Positions 41,403 through 49,358 of a stretch of DNA of 64,000 nt are shown piece by piece. The notes beneath the pieces were generated by a model. The model worked only from the letters and a program-made list of their open reading frames with translations. It was not told the DNA's origin and did not search any database. Numbering within the stretch: position 1 is the first letter of the stretch; every line of letters begins with the position of its first letter. This DNA comes from Clostridium disporicum (GTDB lineage: Bacteria > Bacillota > Clostridia > Clostridiales > Clostridiaceae), in assembly GCF_001405015.1 (NCBI RefSeq), contig NZ_CYZX01000007.1, positions 91,975 to 155,974 on the forward strand, read 5' to 3'. The position numbers were made by a program, and so were the translations under genes.

Positions 41403-42755
41403 ATGTATAACTATGATTATTCTATGCTAACTGGAGATGTTATTACAAAAGATGATTTTGAGTATGAGGAAAGTAGAAAATGCTGGAATAGGGCTATAGA
41501 GAAATATCCTTATATAATCAATTATTGTAATAATAAAGAAGATGTATCTAATGCAATTAAATGGGCTAGAAAGAATGAGATATCTTTTAGAATAAGATCT
41601 GGATGTCATAATTATGAAGGTTTTTCAACAGGAAATGATTTGTTAGTGATTGATGTTAGTAAAATTAATAGTATTTGCATAGATGAAGATAGAGGATATG
41701 TTAAATTAGGTGGAGGAGTAAGAAATAGAGAGATTTATGAGGCTTTAGGTAATAAAGGTTATCCTTTTCCAGGTGGAGGTTGTCCAACAGTTGGCGTTTC
41801 AGGGTTAATTCTTGGAGGCGGCTGGGGATATTCTACAAGATTATTTGGTTTATCGTGTGATACACTTATAGAGTTAGAGTTAGTTAACTATAATGGTGAA
41901 ATATTAACCGTAAATGAGAAAGAAAATGAAGATTTATTTTGGGCTTGTAGAGGAGCTGGTGGAGGGAATTTTGGTGTTGTTATATCAATGAAATTTGCTT
42001 TACCTAAAAAAATAGAAATGGCCACGTTAATTAATGGAGATTTTAATAATTGTGATATTGATGAAGCTGTTGAATTGATAAGTACTTGGCAGGAAATGTA
42101 TAAAAATTTAGATAAAAGATTTAATGGAAAGCTAAGTATTTATAATTCTAAGGAAAACGGTAAAGGTGTGAAATTTACTGCTTTATTATATGGTGATAAA
42201 AAAGAAGCTAATGAAATACTGGAACCATTAAAAAAAGCTTCGACGAATTTATTACTTAAAATGGAGTATGGAACTGTTTTGGAGGCTAACAGAAAAATAC
42301 AAGATAGTCATCCGGATTATGAGAGTTATAAATCATCAGGAAGATTTGTATATAAAGAGTACTCAAAAAATGAAATCAAAGAATTAATAAATTTAATAGA
42401 AGATAGAGCAGAAGGAGCTATATATACAGCTATTACATTTTATGGACTAGGTGGAGCTGTTCTAGATTTTAAAAATGATAAGACAGCTTTTAATTATAGA
42501 GATGCAAAATTTATTATGGGATTCCAATCTGTATGGGAAGAAGCAAAATATGCCCCATTAAATAAGAGATGGTTTTTAGATAAGTTTAGTTATATAAAAA
42601 ATATTACTAAAGGTTCTTTTATAAACTTTCCATTGTTAGAATTAGAGAATTATAAGGAAGAGTATTTTGGAGAAAATTTATCTAAGCTTAAGAAGATAAA
42701 AAGTAAATATGATCCTTTGAATATTTTTAAGTTTCCACAAGGGATAGATAGTTAG
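41403..42755 (+). CDS. BBE-type FAD-linked oxidoreductase with bicovalent flavin site
   Basis: This 450-residue protein has the PCMH/VAO-type FAD-binding domain (1-210) and a short berberine-bridge (BBE) C-terminal motif (KSKYDPLNIFKFPQG). Both flavin attachment residues are seen: H69 in RSGCHNYEG and C127 in GGGCPTVGVSG, the bicovalent arrangement of BBE-like and oligosaccharide oxidases. LGGGWGYSTRLFGL and AGGGNFGVV line the FAD site. No signal peptide is present, so it acts in the cytoplasm. Members oxidise sugars, alcohols or secondary metabolites, often with O2, which is odd for an anaerobe. The start follows TTGAGGTGAATAA. The substrate is unknown. Confidence 0.88.
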   Translation: MYNYDYSMLTGDVITKDDFEYEESRKCWNRAIEKYPYIINYCNNKEDVSNAIKWARKNEISFRIRSGCHNYEGFSTGNDLLVIDVSKINSICIDEDRGYVKLGGGVRNREIYEALGNKGYPFPGGGCPTVGVSGLILGGGWGYSTRLFGLSCDTLIELELVNYNGEILTVNEKENEDLFWACRGAGGGNFGVVISMKFALPKKIEMATLINGDFNNCDIDEAVELISTWQEMYKNLDKRFNGKLSIYNSKENGKGVKFTALLYGDKKEANEILEPLKKASTNLLLKMEYGTVLEANRKIQDSHPDYESYKSSGRFVYKEYSKNEIKELINLIEDRAEGAIYTAITFYGLGGAVLDFKNDKTAFNYRDAKFIMGFQSVWEEAKYAPLNKRWFLDKFSYIKNITKGSFINFPLLELENYKEEYFGENLSKLKKIKSKYDPLNIFKFPQGIDS

Positions 42756-42767
42756 TGAGGTACATGT

Positions 42768-43112
42768 ATGATGTTAAATACATATGAACAATTTTCAATA
42801 TTAAATAATGAATTAATTACATATTTAAATGAATTAATTTCTAATGATATTAAGGGTACAAACAAGGAAGAAGTAATTAGTAAGTTTGATAGAATGTTGA
42901 ATGATATTGAAGTATTAAAGTTTAAAAGTGATGAAATTGTTGAAACTGGAGCAGGAATAGATCAAGTAAATAATCTTAGATATTCAATAATGAATTCATT
43001 ATTTTTAATATCTGATTTATTACATTTTTATAAATTGGATGAGGTAGAAAGATTTAAGATGAGAGCTGTTAACTATATTAATCATACTGCGAAGCCGCAA
43101 GTTTTTAGATAA
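42768..43112 (+). CDS. Hypothetical helical protein (114 aa)
   Basis: This frame opens 12 nt after the flavoenzyme stop, with GTGAGG 7-10 nt before the two adjacent ATG codons (42768 and 42771). The product is 113-114 residues, almost all predicted helix with heptad-like spacing (LNNELITYLNELISNDI, KFDRMLNDIEVLKFKSDEIV). No membrane segment or cysteine is present. It might form a small coiled-coil or four-helix bundle. I do not recognise a family. Close spacing suggests cotranscription with the flavoenzyme and the gene at 43134. Confidence 0.65.
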   Translation: MMLNTYEQFSILNNELITYLNELISNDIKGTNKEEVISKFDRMLNDIEVLKFKSDEIVETGAGIDQVNNLRYSIMNSLFLISDLLHFYKLDEVERFKMRAVNYINHTAKPQVFR

Positions 43113-43133
43113 AGTAAATAGGAGAGATTTGGA

Positions 43134-43544
43134 ATGGAATATATGTTATCAACGCATGAATTAGGAAAGTTACTTTCAGATTTATGCAATAAATATGAAA
43201 TTAGTATGTTATGGAGAGAGAAAATAAGTGGAGGGTTTATAACTTTAACTGGAATAATTGATGTTGAGTATTATCCAACAGATAAAGTAATGCTTAAAGG
43301 CAATAATATTATAAGTTTAAAGGTTAAAAGTGGGAATAACAGTAATGTTGTTAAAATTACAGGTATGAAAGGTGAGTATTTTAACATAAGTTTAGCACCG
43401 ACAAAATTTAAAGAGATAAAATCAAATTCATTATATTTAAATCAAATTCAAGAAAGTAAAACAGAATGTAAACTTAGAATAGATGAAAATATAATTTTTA
43501 CTATACCTGAATCTTATAATGAGATTACAAAGCTTATAAAATAA
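43134..43544 (+). CDS. Hypothetical protein (136 aa)
   Basis: A 136-residue soluble protein starts 21 nt after the previous gene, following TAGGAGAGATTTGG. The first third is helical (LSTHELGKLLSDLCNKYEISM) and the rest looks like mixed beta strands (GGFITLTGIIDVEYYP, NVVKITGMKGEYFNISLAP). It has two cysteines and no membrane segment or known motif. It is likely part of the same transcript as the flavoenzyme and the 114-residue protein. I cannot assign a function. Confidence 0.65.
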   Translation: MEYMLSTHELGKLLSDLCNKYEISMLWREKISGGFITLTGIIDVEYYPTDKVMLKGNNIISLKVKSGNNSNVVKITGMKGEYFNISLAPTKFKEIKSNSLYLNQIQESKTECKLRIDENIIFTIPESYNEITKLIK

Positions 43545-43651
43545 AAATGATATAAATAAGTTATATTAATAGTTTTAAAAGTGTAGACAACTTCATATAA
43601 ATTAATATGTGATTTATATAGATATATTATTTTATGTGAAGGAGAGAGTTG

Positions 43652-43897
43652 ATGAAATCTTTAAATTATTGTTTAGAATGTAGAAGAGTATTTCAATCAA
43701 ATGAAAGATGTGAATTTTGTAATTCTGATAAAATTAAACCTTTAAAAAAAGGTACATCAGTAAATGTAATTGGAAGTAAAACAAAAGGAAGCATTTTTAA
43801 TTGTAAAGGTGATATTGCTAGTTTGATAATAGTTACAGAAGGTAAAGAAAAAGTTATCAAAGAATATAGAATAGATAATTTGAAAAAAATATTATAA
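43652..43897 (+). CDS. Small zinc-ribbon protein (81 aa)
   Basis: The ATG at 43652 lies 6 nt after GAAGGAGAGAG; the adjacent TTG at 43649 is less likely. The 81-residue product begins MKSLNYCLECRRVFQSNERC and has a CxxC...CxxC ribbon (C7, C10, C20, C23). A KOW-like or SH3-like beta segment follows (KKGTSVNVIGSKTKGSIF), with a basic C-terminus. This could bind nucleic acid or protein; no specific family is recognised. A gap of 107 nt separates it from the upstream gene, and a bidirectional terminator follows. Confidence 0.7.
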   Translation: MKSLNYCLECRRVFQSNERCEFCNSDKIKPLKKGTSVNVIGSKTKGSIFNCKGDIASLIIVTEGKEKVIKEYRIDNLKKIL

Positions 43898-43961
43898 TAA
43901 ATAGTATAGATAAAATTAAATTATATTTAGCATAATATTAATGAGATGAAAAAAACACAAA

Positions 43962-44005
43962 AAAAATTAGAGGCAGTTCAAATAAATGAACGGCCTCTAA
44001 TTTTT
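43962..44005. terminator. Bidirectional terminator
   Basis: AAAAATTAGAGGC with GTTCA pairs with TGAAC and GCCTCTAATTTTT across a 6-nt loop with one mismatch. It serves the zinc-ribbon gene and the convergent rhodanese gene. Confidence 0.88.
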
Positions 44006-44312
44006 ATTCTATAGTTCCAGTATAATCTAGTATTCCACCTCTTAAATTGTATAGATGTGAAAAACCTTCTTCTTCAAGGAGAGAACAAGCTACACTACTA
44101 CGTATCCCACTTTTGCAATATACTAAGATAGGTTTATCTTTATACTCTTCAATTTCTTCTAATTCATATTCTAGTTCATCAACTGGAATATTTATAGATT
44201 TAGGAATTTTACCACTTTTAAATTCACTAAATCTTCTTACATCTAGTATAAGTAAATCTTTCGTTTCATCTATTAATTTTAAAGCAGATATATTATTAAT
44301 TGATTTAATCAT
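44004..44312 (-). CDS. Single-domain rhodanese
   Basis: This 102-residue single-domain rhodanese-like sulfurtransferase has LILDVRRFSEFKSGKIPKS at the front and the active-site loop YCKSGIRS with C66, followed by ACSLLEEEGFSHLYNLRGG. The start follows GAGGAC on the minus strand. Such proteins relay sulfane sulfur as a cysteine persulfide or act in cyanide or arsenate chemistry; the acceptor is unknown. It is monocistronic and convergent with the zinc-ribbon gene. All catalytic-loop residues are present, so it is probably active. Confidence 0.88.
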   Translation of the reverse strand: MIKSINNISALKLIDETKDLLILDVRRFSEFKSGKIPKSINIPVDELEYELEEIEEYKDKPILVYCKSGIRSSVACSLLEEEGFSHLYNLRGGILDYTGTIE

Positions 44313-44514
44313 TTTTAGTCCTCGCTGATAATCTAATTATTTAAGTAAATTATAAGAAAAATAAATTATAAATGCAATAGAATACTTTATTAATTAATAA
44401 TTATTATTTACAAATATTAAAATAAATACTATTATAATATAAGAGATAGAATAATAATTATATAATTAAAATTAGATTTAATTTAGATGATTTATTGATA
44501 CGGAGGAAAAATAC

Positions 44515-45351
44515 ATGCTTAAAATAGGATGTCATTTATCAACGACAAAAGGTTTTGAAAATATGGGGAAAGAAGCATTGAAAATAGGAGCGAATACATT
44601 TCAATTTTTCACTCGTAATCCTAGAGGTGGGAAAGCTAAAGACATTGATCAAAAGGATATTGATGCATTTTTGAAATTAGCTAATGATAATAACTTTGGA
44701 GTATTGTTAGCTCATGCGCCTTACACACTAAATGCATGTTCAGCTGATGAAAATACGAGAAAATTTGCTAAAGAAATGATGGCTGACGATTTAATTAGAA
44801 TGGAATATATACCAAATAATTTATATAATTTTCATCCAGGAAGCCATGTTAAGCAAGGAGCCGAAGTTGGCATTAATTATATTGTAGACTTATTAAATGA
44901 AGTTATTAAACCAGAACAAACAACTACTATTTTGTTAGAGACAATGGCTGGTAAGGGAACTGAAGTTGGAAGAAGTTTTGAAGAGATAGCAGAAATAATT
45001 AGCAGAGTAAATCTTAAGGACCATATGGGTGTATGTTTAGATACTTGTCATGTATATGATGCTGGATATGACATAGTTAATGATTTAGATAGAGTATTAG
45101 ATGAATTTGATAGAATAATAGGACTTGATAAGTTAAAAGCAATACATCTTAATGATTCAAAAAATCCATTTAAAAGCCATAAAGATAGACATGAAAAAAT
45201 AGGTGAAGGTTTTATAGGTTTTGAAGGAATAAAAAGAATTATTAATCACCCTAAGTTAAGACATTTACCATTCTTTTTAGAAACACCTAATGAATTAGAT
45301 GGATATGCTAAAGAGATAGAATTATTAAAGAGTGTTTACGAAGAAGTTTAG
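44515..45351 (+). CDS. nfo: Deoxyribonuclease IV (AP endonuclease)
   Basis: Endonuclease IV cuts DNA 5' to abasic sites in base-excision repair. The 278-residue TIM-barrel protein has the zinc ligands spread as in Nfo: NFHPGSH (HPG), LLETMAG (E), CLDTCHVYDAGYD (D and H), IHLNDSK (H, D), SHKDRHEKIGEG (the DRH triplet) and FLETPNE (E). The start follows ACGGAGGAAAAATAC. It has its own AT-rich promoter region and a terminator at 45363. No partner gene is adjacent. Confidence 0.95.
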   Translation: MLKIGCHLSTTKGFENMGKEALKIGANTFQFFTRNPRGGKAKDIDQKDIDAFLKLANDNNFGVLLAHAPYTLNACSADENTRKFAKEMMADDLIRMEYIPNNLYNFHPGSHVKQGAEVGINYIVDLLNEVIKPEQTTTILLETMAGKGTEVGRSFEEIAEIISRVNLKDHMGVCLDTCHVYDAGYDIVNDLDRVLDEFDRIIGLDKLKAIHLNDSKNPFKSHKDRHEKIGEGFIGFEGIKRIINHPKLRHLPFFLETPNELDGYAKEIELLKSVYEEV

Positions 45352-45362
45352 GGAGAATAAAT

Positions 45363-45410
45363 AATCTAGTTATTAGACATTAATATCTGATAACTAGATT
45401 ATTTTTTGTT
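45363..45410 (+). terminator. Intrinsic terminator after nfo
   Basis: AATCTAGTTAT (45363-45373) pairs perfectly with ATAACTAGATT (45390-45400), followed by ATTTTTTG. Confidence 0.9.
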
Positions 45411-45562
45411 AGATTTAATTACTTACAATTAAACATATAAATAATAATCAGTAATCTTTTTTAGCTTTGATAATAATTTCATTAGTATTACTAAAATTAT
45501 AAAAAATTTTGAATTATTGCAATAAGCATTGGAATACTAAAAGTATAAAGGAGGGTAAAAAT

Positions 45563-45832
45563 ATGACAAAACATATATTTGATAAAATTGCATTAAAAAA
45601 TACAGAAAATTTATCTTCTCATAATTTTACGAATGATTATACTTTAGGAATAAGCAATAATATTGATGGCTTAAAAATAAATGATGATGCTTCAAATGAA
45701 GAAGTTTTAAGTGATTTAAATATTGAAGGGGTTAAAGGTGATAGGGAAGAGGAAAGAAAATTAGAACACAACAAAGAAGGAAAAAATACTAATATTGCTG
45801 ATTTGCCTATTTTTCCTAATTTAAGTGAATGA
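45563..45832 (+). CDS. Small acidic hypothetical protein (89 aa)
   Basis: The ATG at 45563 follows AAAGGAGGGTAAAAAT closely and gives 89 residues; the in-frame ATG at 45509 has no SD. The product is soluble and polar, rich in Asn, Asp and Glu (GISNNIDGLKINDDASNEEV, KGDREEERKLEHNKEGKN), probably disordered, and ends DLPIFPNLSE. No cysteine, membrane segment or motif is visible. The strong ribosome site supports expression. It is a lone gene between nfo and the M-box leader; function unknown. Confidence 0.6.
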   Translation: MTKHIFDKIALKNTENLSSHNFTNDYTLGISNNIDGLKINDDASNEEVLSDLNIEGVKGDREEERKLEHNKEGKNTNIADLPIFPNLSE

Positions 45833-45890
45833 ATAAGTAAAACAATTATAGAATTTGTAAAAAAAAAATAATATAAAATCAACTTTTATA

Positions 45891-45919
45891 TTGACATGAG
45901 TAAGTATATTTTGTACCAT
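45891..45919 (+). promoter_or_regulatory. Promoter of the mgtE leader
   Basis: A perfect TTGACA (45891-45896) and TACCAT (45914-45919) are 17 nt apart, about 25 nt before the M-box. Confidence 0.55.
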
Positions 45920-45944
45920 AAATAATAGAATTAGATATAATATT

Positions 45945-46103
45945 GTTAGGTGAGGCTCCTATAAAGAAATATGCTGCTGCCCAGAAAAATCTAGAGATTC
46001 CAATGGGTTAACAAGAATCATCGTAAAGGTGATTTTTAATGTAGCTGACTGAAAAAGTCTACGCTTTATAGTGCTAAAGCTCTACGATTATTTAAAAGTT
46101 GTT
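45945..46103 (+). promoter_or_regulatory. M-box (ykoK) magnesium riboswitch
   Basis: Consensus elements appear in order: TTAGGTGAGGCTCCTATA (near 45948), TATGCTGCTGCCCAGAAA, CCAATGGGTTAACA, AAGGTGATTTTTAATG, TAGCTGACTGAAAAAGTC and GTGCTAAAGCTCTACGATT. High Mg2+ should compact it and favour the terminator at 46108, lowering MgtE. Its place upstream of mgtE is the known arrangement; boundaries are approximate. Confidence 0.95.
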
Positions 46104-46107
46104 TTTA

Positions 46108-46143
46108 GGACTTTTTGTCGTGGGGCAAAAAGTCTTTTTTATT
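46108..46143 (+). terminator. M-box terminator
   Basis: GGACTTTTTG (46108-46117) pairs with CAAAAAGTCT (46126-46135) over an 8-nt loop, followed by TTTTTATTT. Confidence 0.9.
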
Positions 46144-46168
46144 TGAAAATTAATAGGAGGTGGTATTA

Positions 46169-46273
46169 ATGGATTCTTATCCGGCCCATAGGTGGATAAA
46201 TACAATTGAATATTTGAAAGATAGGATTAAGATTCATTATACCACTGATGAAAGTGGTCTTTTTCCTGTCTAA
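46169..46273 (+). CDS. Leader ORF between M-box and mgtE (34 aa)
   Basis: An ATG at 46169 lies 8 nt after AGGAGGTGG and opens a 34-codon frame ending TAA at 46273, 15 nt before mgtE. The peptide starts MDSYPAHRWINTIEYLKDRI, then KIHYTTDESGLFPV. It is too short for most gene finders. A hairpin ACCACT/AGTGGT (46241-46258) followed by CTTTTT lies within its last codons. The mgtE ribosome site AAAGGGAGG overlaps its stop. Translation could therefore influence hairpin formation and mgtE expression, as leader peptides do elsewhere. Coding is supported by the SD and position only. Confidence 0.6.
   Translation: MDSYPAHRWINTIEYLKDRIKIHYTTDESGLFPV
46241..46265 (+). terminator. Second attenuator-like hairpin inside the mgtE leader ORF
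   Basis: ACCACT (46241-46246), a 6-nt loop and AGTGGT (46253-46258) are followed by CTTTTTCC. It is short but terminator-like and sits at codons 25-32 of the leader ORF, where ribosomes would disrupt it. Confidence 0.5.
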
Positions 46274-46288
46274 AGGGAGGAATTAACC

Positions 46289-47632
46289 ATGAAATTAAAT
46301 ATGAATAAAGAAGAGTTAAGAAAGTTTTTGCTTCATGCACCACAAGATAGAATAATGAAATATATTGAAGGGATTCACCCTGTAGATATACTTGATATAT
46401 TAAGAGAAGATGAAGAAGATAGAAAAGATATATTAAATAGATTATCTGAAAAATGTATAGCATCTATTATTGATGAAGCAGAAGATGAAGAAAAATATGA
46501 AATTTTAACTGAGTTTTCTGAAAATAAGCAAAAAAATATTATTGAAGAAATGTCTTCAGATGAATTAACAGACCTTTTAGGTATTTTAAGTCAAGAACAG
46601 GCAAATAAGATTCTTTCAAAGATGACAGCAGAAGATGCAAGAAGAACACGTCAATTATTGAGTTATGAACCTGATACTGCTGCTGGTATAATGGCTACAG
46701 AATTTGTTTCAGTAAAAGGAGAAATGACTGTAGAAGATACTTTAAAATATCTTCAAGGTACAACAGAAGATGTTGAAAATATATATGATTTATATGTTAT
46801 AGACGAACTAGATCGTTTAAAAGGTGTAGTATCATTAAAAGAAGTTGTAACTAGCAGTTTTGAGACTAAGATTTCTGATATTATCCATGTTAAGGTTGAA
46901 GGGATACCTTATGATTTAGATCAGGAAGAAGTTGGACATAGATTTGAAAAGTATGGTTATTTAACTATGCCAGTAGTAGATAATTATAATAGATTACTAG
47001 GTATAGTTACAGTAGATGATGTTATGCAAATTTTAAGAGATGAAAGTACCGAAGATATCCATCGTCTAGGAGGAGTTGACGAAGGCGAAAGAATTAGTGG
47101 GACTTTATCTGAATCTATTAAGAGTAGACTTCCTTGGCTTATAGTAAATTTATTTACTGCTATTTTAGCATCTGCTGTTGTTGGTATGTTTGAAGGGACT
47201 ATTTCAAGAATTGTAGCACTAGCAACATTTATGCCTATAGTAACTGGAATGGGTGGAAATGCAGGTACACAGACATTAACAATAATCGTAAGAGGACTTG
47301 CATTAGGCGAATTAGATTTTGATAATATGAAACGAGTATTCTTTAAGGAAATAGGAATAGGACTTGTTACTGGAGTAGTAATAGGTGCTATCATAGCTGT
47401 ACTAGGATATCTGTGGGAAGGAAAGTTATTCTTTGGACTAATAATAGGTGTAGCTATGATATTAAATATGATAGTAGCTACTATATCAGGATTTGTAGTA
47501 CCAGTTGTACTTAAGAAGCTAAAAGTTGATCCAGCGCTTGCATCATCAATATTTGTAACAACATTTACAGATGTACTTGGATTCTTATTCTTCTTAGGTT
47601 TAGCAACAATTTTTGTAGAAAAGTTATTGTAA
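46289..47632 (+). CDS. mgtE: Magnesium transporter MgtE
   Basis: MgtE is a Mg2+-gated channel. The 447-residue protein has an N-terminal helical domain (1-125), two CBS domains (about 130-250: GIMATEFVSVKGEMTVEDTL, YLTMPVVDNYNRLLGIVTVDDV), a plug helix and five membrane helices from about 275. The family signature PIVTGMGGNAGTQTLTI lies in the membrane part, with the Mg-site aspartate in the last helices (FTDVLGFLFFLGLATIF). The start follows AAAGGGAGGAATTAACC. The M-box riboswitch, its terminator and a leader ORF lie upstream. Cytoplasmic Mg2+ also closes the channel through the N and CBS domains. Confidence 0.96.
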   Translation: MKLNMNKEELRKFLLHAPQDRIMKYIEGIHPVDILDILREDEEDRKDILNRLSEKCIASIIDEAEDEEKYEILTEFSENKQKNIIEEMSSDELTDLLGILSQEQANKILSKMTAEDARRTRQLLSYEPDTAAGIMATEFVSVKGEMTVEDTLKYLQGTTEDVENIYDLYVIDELDRLKGVVSLKEVVTSSFETKISDIIHVKVEGIPYDLDQEEVGHRFEKYGYLTMPVVDNYNRLLGIVTVDDVMQILRDESTEDIHRLGGVDEGERISGTLSESIKSRLPWLIVNLFTAILASAVVGMFEGTISRIVALATFMPIVTGMGGNAGTQTLTIIVRGLALGELDFDNMKRVFFKEIGIGLVTGVVIGAIIAVLGYLWEGKLFFGLIIGVAMILNMIVATISGFVVPVVLKKLKVDPALASSIFVTTFTDVLGFLFFLGLATIFVEKLL

Positions 47633-47673
47633 AACATACGGCTTTTGCACTTTGCAAAAGCCGTATGTTTTTT
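47632..47673. terminator. Bidirectional terminator
   Basis: AAACATACGGCTTTTGCA (47632-47649) pairs perfectly with TGCAAAAGCCGTATGTTT (47653-47670). It serves mgtE and the convergent regulator gene. Confidence 0.93.
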
Positions 47674-48352
47674 ATCTATATATATCTTTTGCTAGAGATT
47701 CAAGCTTTTTTAGATTCAAAACTTGGATTTCATTTTTATTCTTTTTAATGACATGTGAATCTACTAAAGTTTTTATAACCCTATTTAGATGTCTATAGCT
47801 AGAGCCTAGTAGTTCAGATATGTGATTTACACCTTCTATGGTAAGTGAAGTAGAGTTAGAAGGAAGAACTGATAACAAATAGCTAGCAAATCTATTCTCT
47901 AGAGGATATAAAATATTTATGGAGCTATAAATAGAATTATTTCTAAGCTTATTTTCAAGTGATGATATGATGAATCTTAAAAAAAGAGGATCATTATATC
48001 CATGATTATGTATAGACCATATTGGAATAGCTAAGCAAATACAGTTTTCAAGAGTAATTACATTACAATCAGCATAAGGATTATCTAATAGTTCTAAGTC
48101 GCCTATTATCGATAATGGATTATTAAAACATAGTAAAAGAGATTGACCAGAAGAAAGTAGTGTTGTAACTTTCGCTTTTCCTTTCACTAAGAAATACATA
48201 TACTCTAATTTTTCGTTCAATGTACATATAAATTCATTTTTTTCAAAAGTATAAATTTTACAAGAATTTATTAAATTTTTATTCAAATACTTTGCTAGTG
48301 AGTATTCATTTATGTAGTGTTTAAGAATTTCAGCATTTATTATCTCTTTCAT
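47672..48352 (-). CDS. Crp/Fnr family transcriptional regulator
   Basis: This 226-residue regulator has an N-terminal cyclic-nucleotide-binding-like barrel (about 25-140: EKNEFICTLNEKLEYMYFLVKGKAK, LSIIGDLELLDN) and a C-terminal winged helix (about 165-220), with the recognition helix in ISELLGSSYRHLNRVIKTL. The barrel lacks the arginine-serine pair of true cAMP sites and the cysteine cluster of Fnr, so the ligand is unknown. It resembles the YeiL-type group. The start follows TAGGAGGTAACTTAA on the minus strand. It is divergent from two YdcZ-type genes with a perfect palindrome between them, so it probably regulates them. Confidence 0.85.
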   Translation of the reverse strand: MKEIINAEILKHYINEYSLAKYLNKNLINSCKIYTFEKNEFICTLNEKLEYMYFLVKGKAKVTTLLSSGQSLLLCFNNPLSIIGDLELLDNPYADCNVITLENCICLAIPIWSIHNHGYNDPLFLRFIISSLENKLRNNSIYSSINILYPLENRFASYLLSVLPSNSTSLTIEGVNHISELLGSSYRHLNRVIKTLVDSHVIKKNKNEIQVLNLKKLESLAKDIYR

Positions 48353-48393
48353 TTAAGTTACCTCCTAAAAAATTATACTATTTATAAGAAAAA

Positions 48394-48407
48394 AGGACAA
48401 ATGTCCT
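48394..48407. promoter_or_regulatory. Perfect palindrome, candidate operator for the Crp/Fnr-type regulator
   Basis: AGGACA-AA-TGTCCT is a perfect inverted repeat in the 117-bp divergent region. A promoter-like TTGATA (48417-48422), 16-nt spacer and TATAGA (48439-48444) lies downstream, placing the palindrome about 50 bp before the likely start of the transporter transcript, where a Crp/Fnr activator could act. Confidence 0.6.
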
Positions 48408-48469
48408 ATAATAAATTTGATAGACTTAGTAACTTATATATAGAATAAATAAGTTTAGGAGGAAAATAA

Positions 48470-48892
48470 ATGTATAATATTTTAGCACTAGTTATTGGTG
48501 CACTTATATCGATTATGCTTTCATTTAATGGGAGTTTAGAAGGAAATGTGGGATTAACATATTCTTTGATTATAATACATACAGTAGGACTTTTTACAAT
48601 AGCTATTATAATGTTAATTAAAAGAGCAAAAATTACAGTTAGAGAAAAACTTCCTATATATATGTTTTTTGGCGGTGCAATAGGAGTGGCATTAACTTTG
48701 GTTAATATGATTACAATAAGTAAAATAGGAGTTGCATTAACAACTTCTCTAGCAGTATTTGCACAGTTAATATTCTCATCATTTATAGATCATTTTGGAT
48801 TATTTGGAATGAATAAATATAGATTTAATAAGAAAAAACTTATAGGCTTTGCTATTGTGTTAGTAGGGTTAGTCATTATGACTGTATTTTAA
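48470..48892 (+). CDS. YdcZ/DUF606-type DMT half-transporter 1
   Basis: This 140-residue membrane protein has five predicted helices and belongs to the DUF606 (YdcZ) branch of the drug/metabolite transporter superfamily. It resembles half of a ten-helix EamA transporter (ALVIGALISIMLSFNGSLEG, FGGAIGVALTLVNMITISKIG, GFAIVLVGLVIM). The start follows TTAGGAGGAAAATAA. A paralogue follows after 13 nt, so the two probably form a heterodimer. Expression is likely controlled by the divergent Crp/Fnr regulator. The substrate is unknown. Confidence 0.82.
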   Translation: MYNILALVIGALISIMLSFNGSLEGNVGLTYSLIIIHTVGLFTIAIIMLIKRAKITVREKLPIYMFFGGAIGVALTLVNMITISKIGVALTTSLAVFAQLIFSSFIDHFGLFGMNKYRFNKKKLIGFAIVLVGLVIMTVF

Positions 48893-48905
48893 GGAGGAGT
48901 AGTAA

Positions 48906-49343
48906 ATGATTATTTTAGCTATGTTAGGTGGAATATTAACTACATTATCGATGATAGTAAATTCATCCTTAGGTAAGAAAATTGGAGTTCTGCAAAGTAC
49001 TTGCATAAATTATATTGTAGGATTAATTTGTTCAACTTTAGTATTAGTCGTATTAGGAAATAGTATAAATGTTACTACAGAAACATTTGCAAAGATGCCA
49101 TTCTATGTTTTTTTAGGTGGAGCAATAGGTGTAAGTGTAGTTTATTTATCAAATATAATAATACCTAAGATACCTGTAGTGTATAGTACTTTATTATTAT
49201 TTGTTGGACAAGTTATTACAGGAATAATTATAGATTTTTTTGTGATGTCTGAGATATCTTTTAGTAAGTTAATTGGAGCAATAATAATTATTTTAGGGAT
49301 TTTATATAACTCTAGAATTGATGAAAAGAAAATAGAAGAATAG
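48906..49343 (+). CDS. YdcZ/DUF606-type DMT half-transporter 2
   Basis: This 145-residue, five-helix paralogue of the preceding protein has FLGGAIGVSVVYLSNIIIPKI matching FFGGAIGVALTLVNMITISKI and a GAIIIILGILYNS ending. The start lies 8 nt after AAGGAGGAG, just behind the first gene. The short charged tail (RIDEKKIEE) should be cytoplasmic. Tandem small DMT proteins usually work as antiparallel heterodimers, by analogy with other paired transporters. No known substrate gene is nearby. A terminator follows at 49359. Confidence 0.82.
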   Translation: MIILAMLGGILTTLSMIVNSSLGKKIGVLQSTCINYIVGLICSTLVLVVLGNSINVTTETFAKMPFYVFLGGAIGVSVVYLSNIIIPKIPVVYSTLLLFVGQVITGIIIDFFVMSEISFSKLIGAIIIILGILYNSRIDEKKIEE

Positions 49344-49358
49344 AAGAATAGAAGTTAT

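Noticed and set aside
46984..47637. 217-codon minus-strand frame opposite mgtE
   Set aside because: Antisense shadow of a conserved gene; a long open frame here reflects the codon pattern, not coding.
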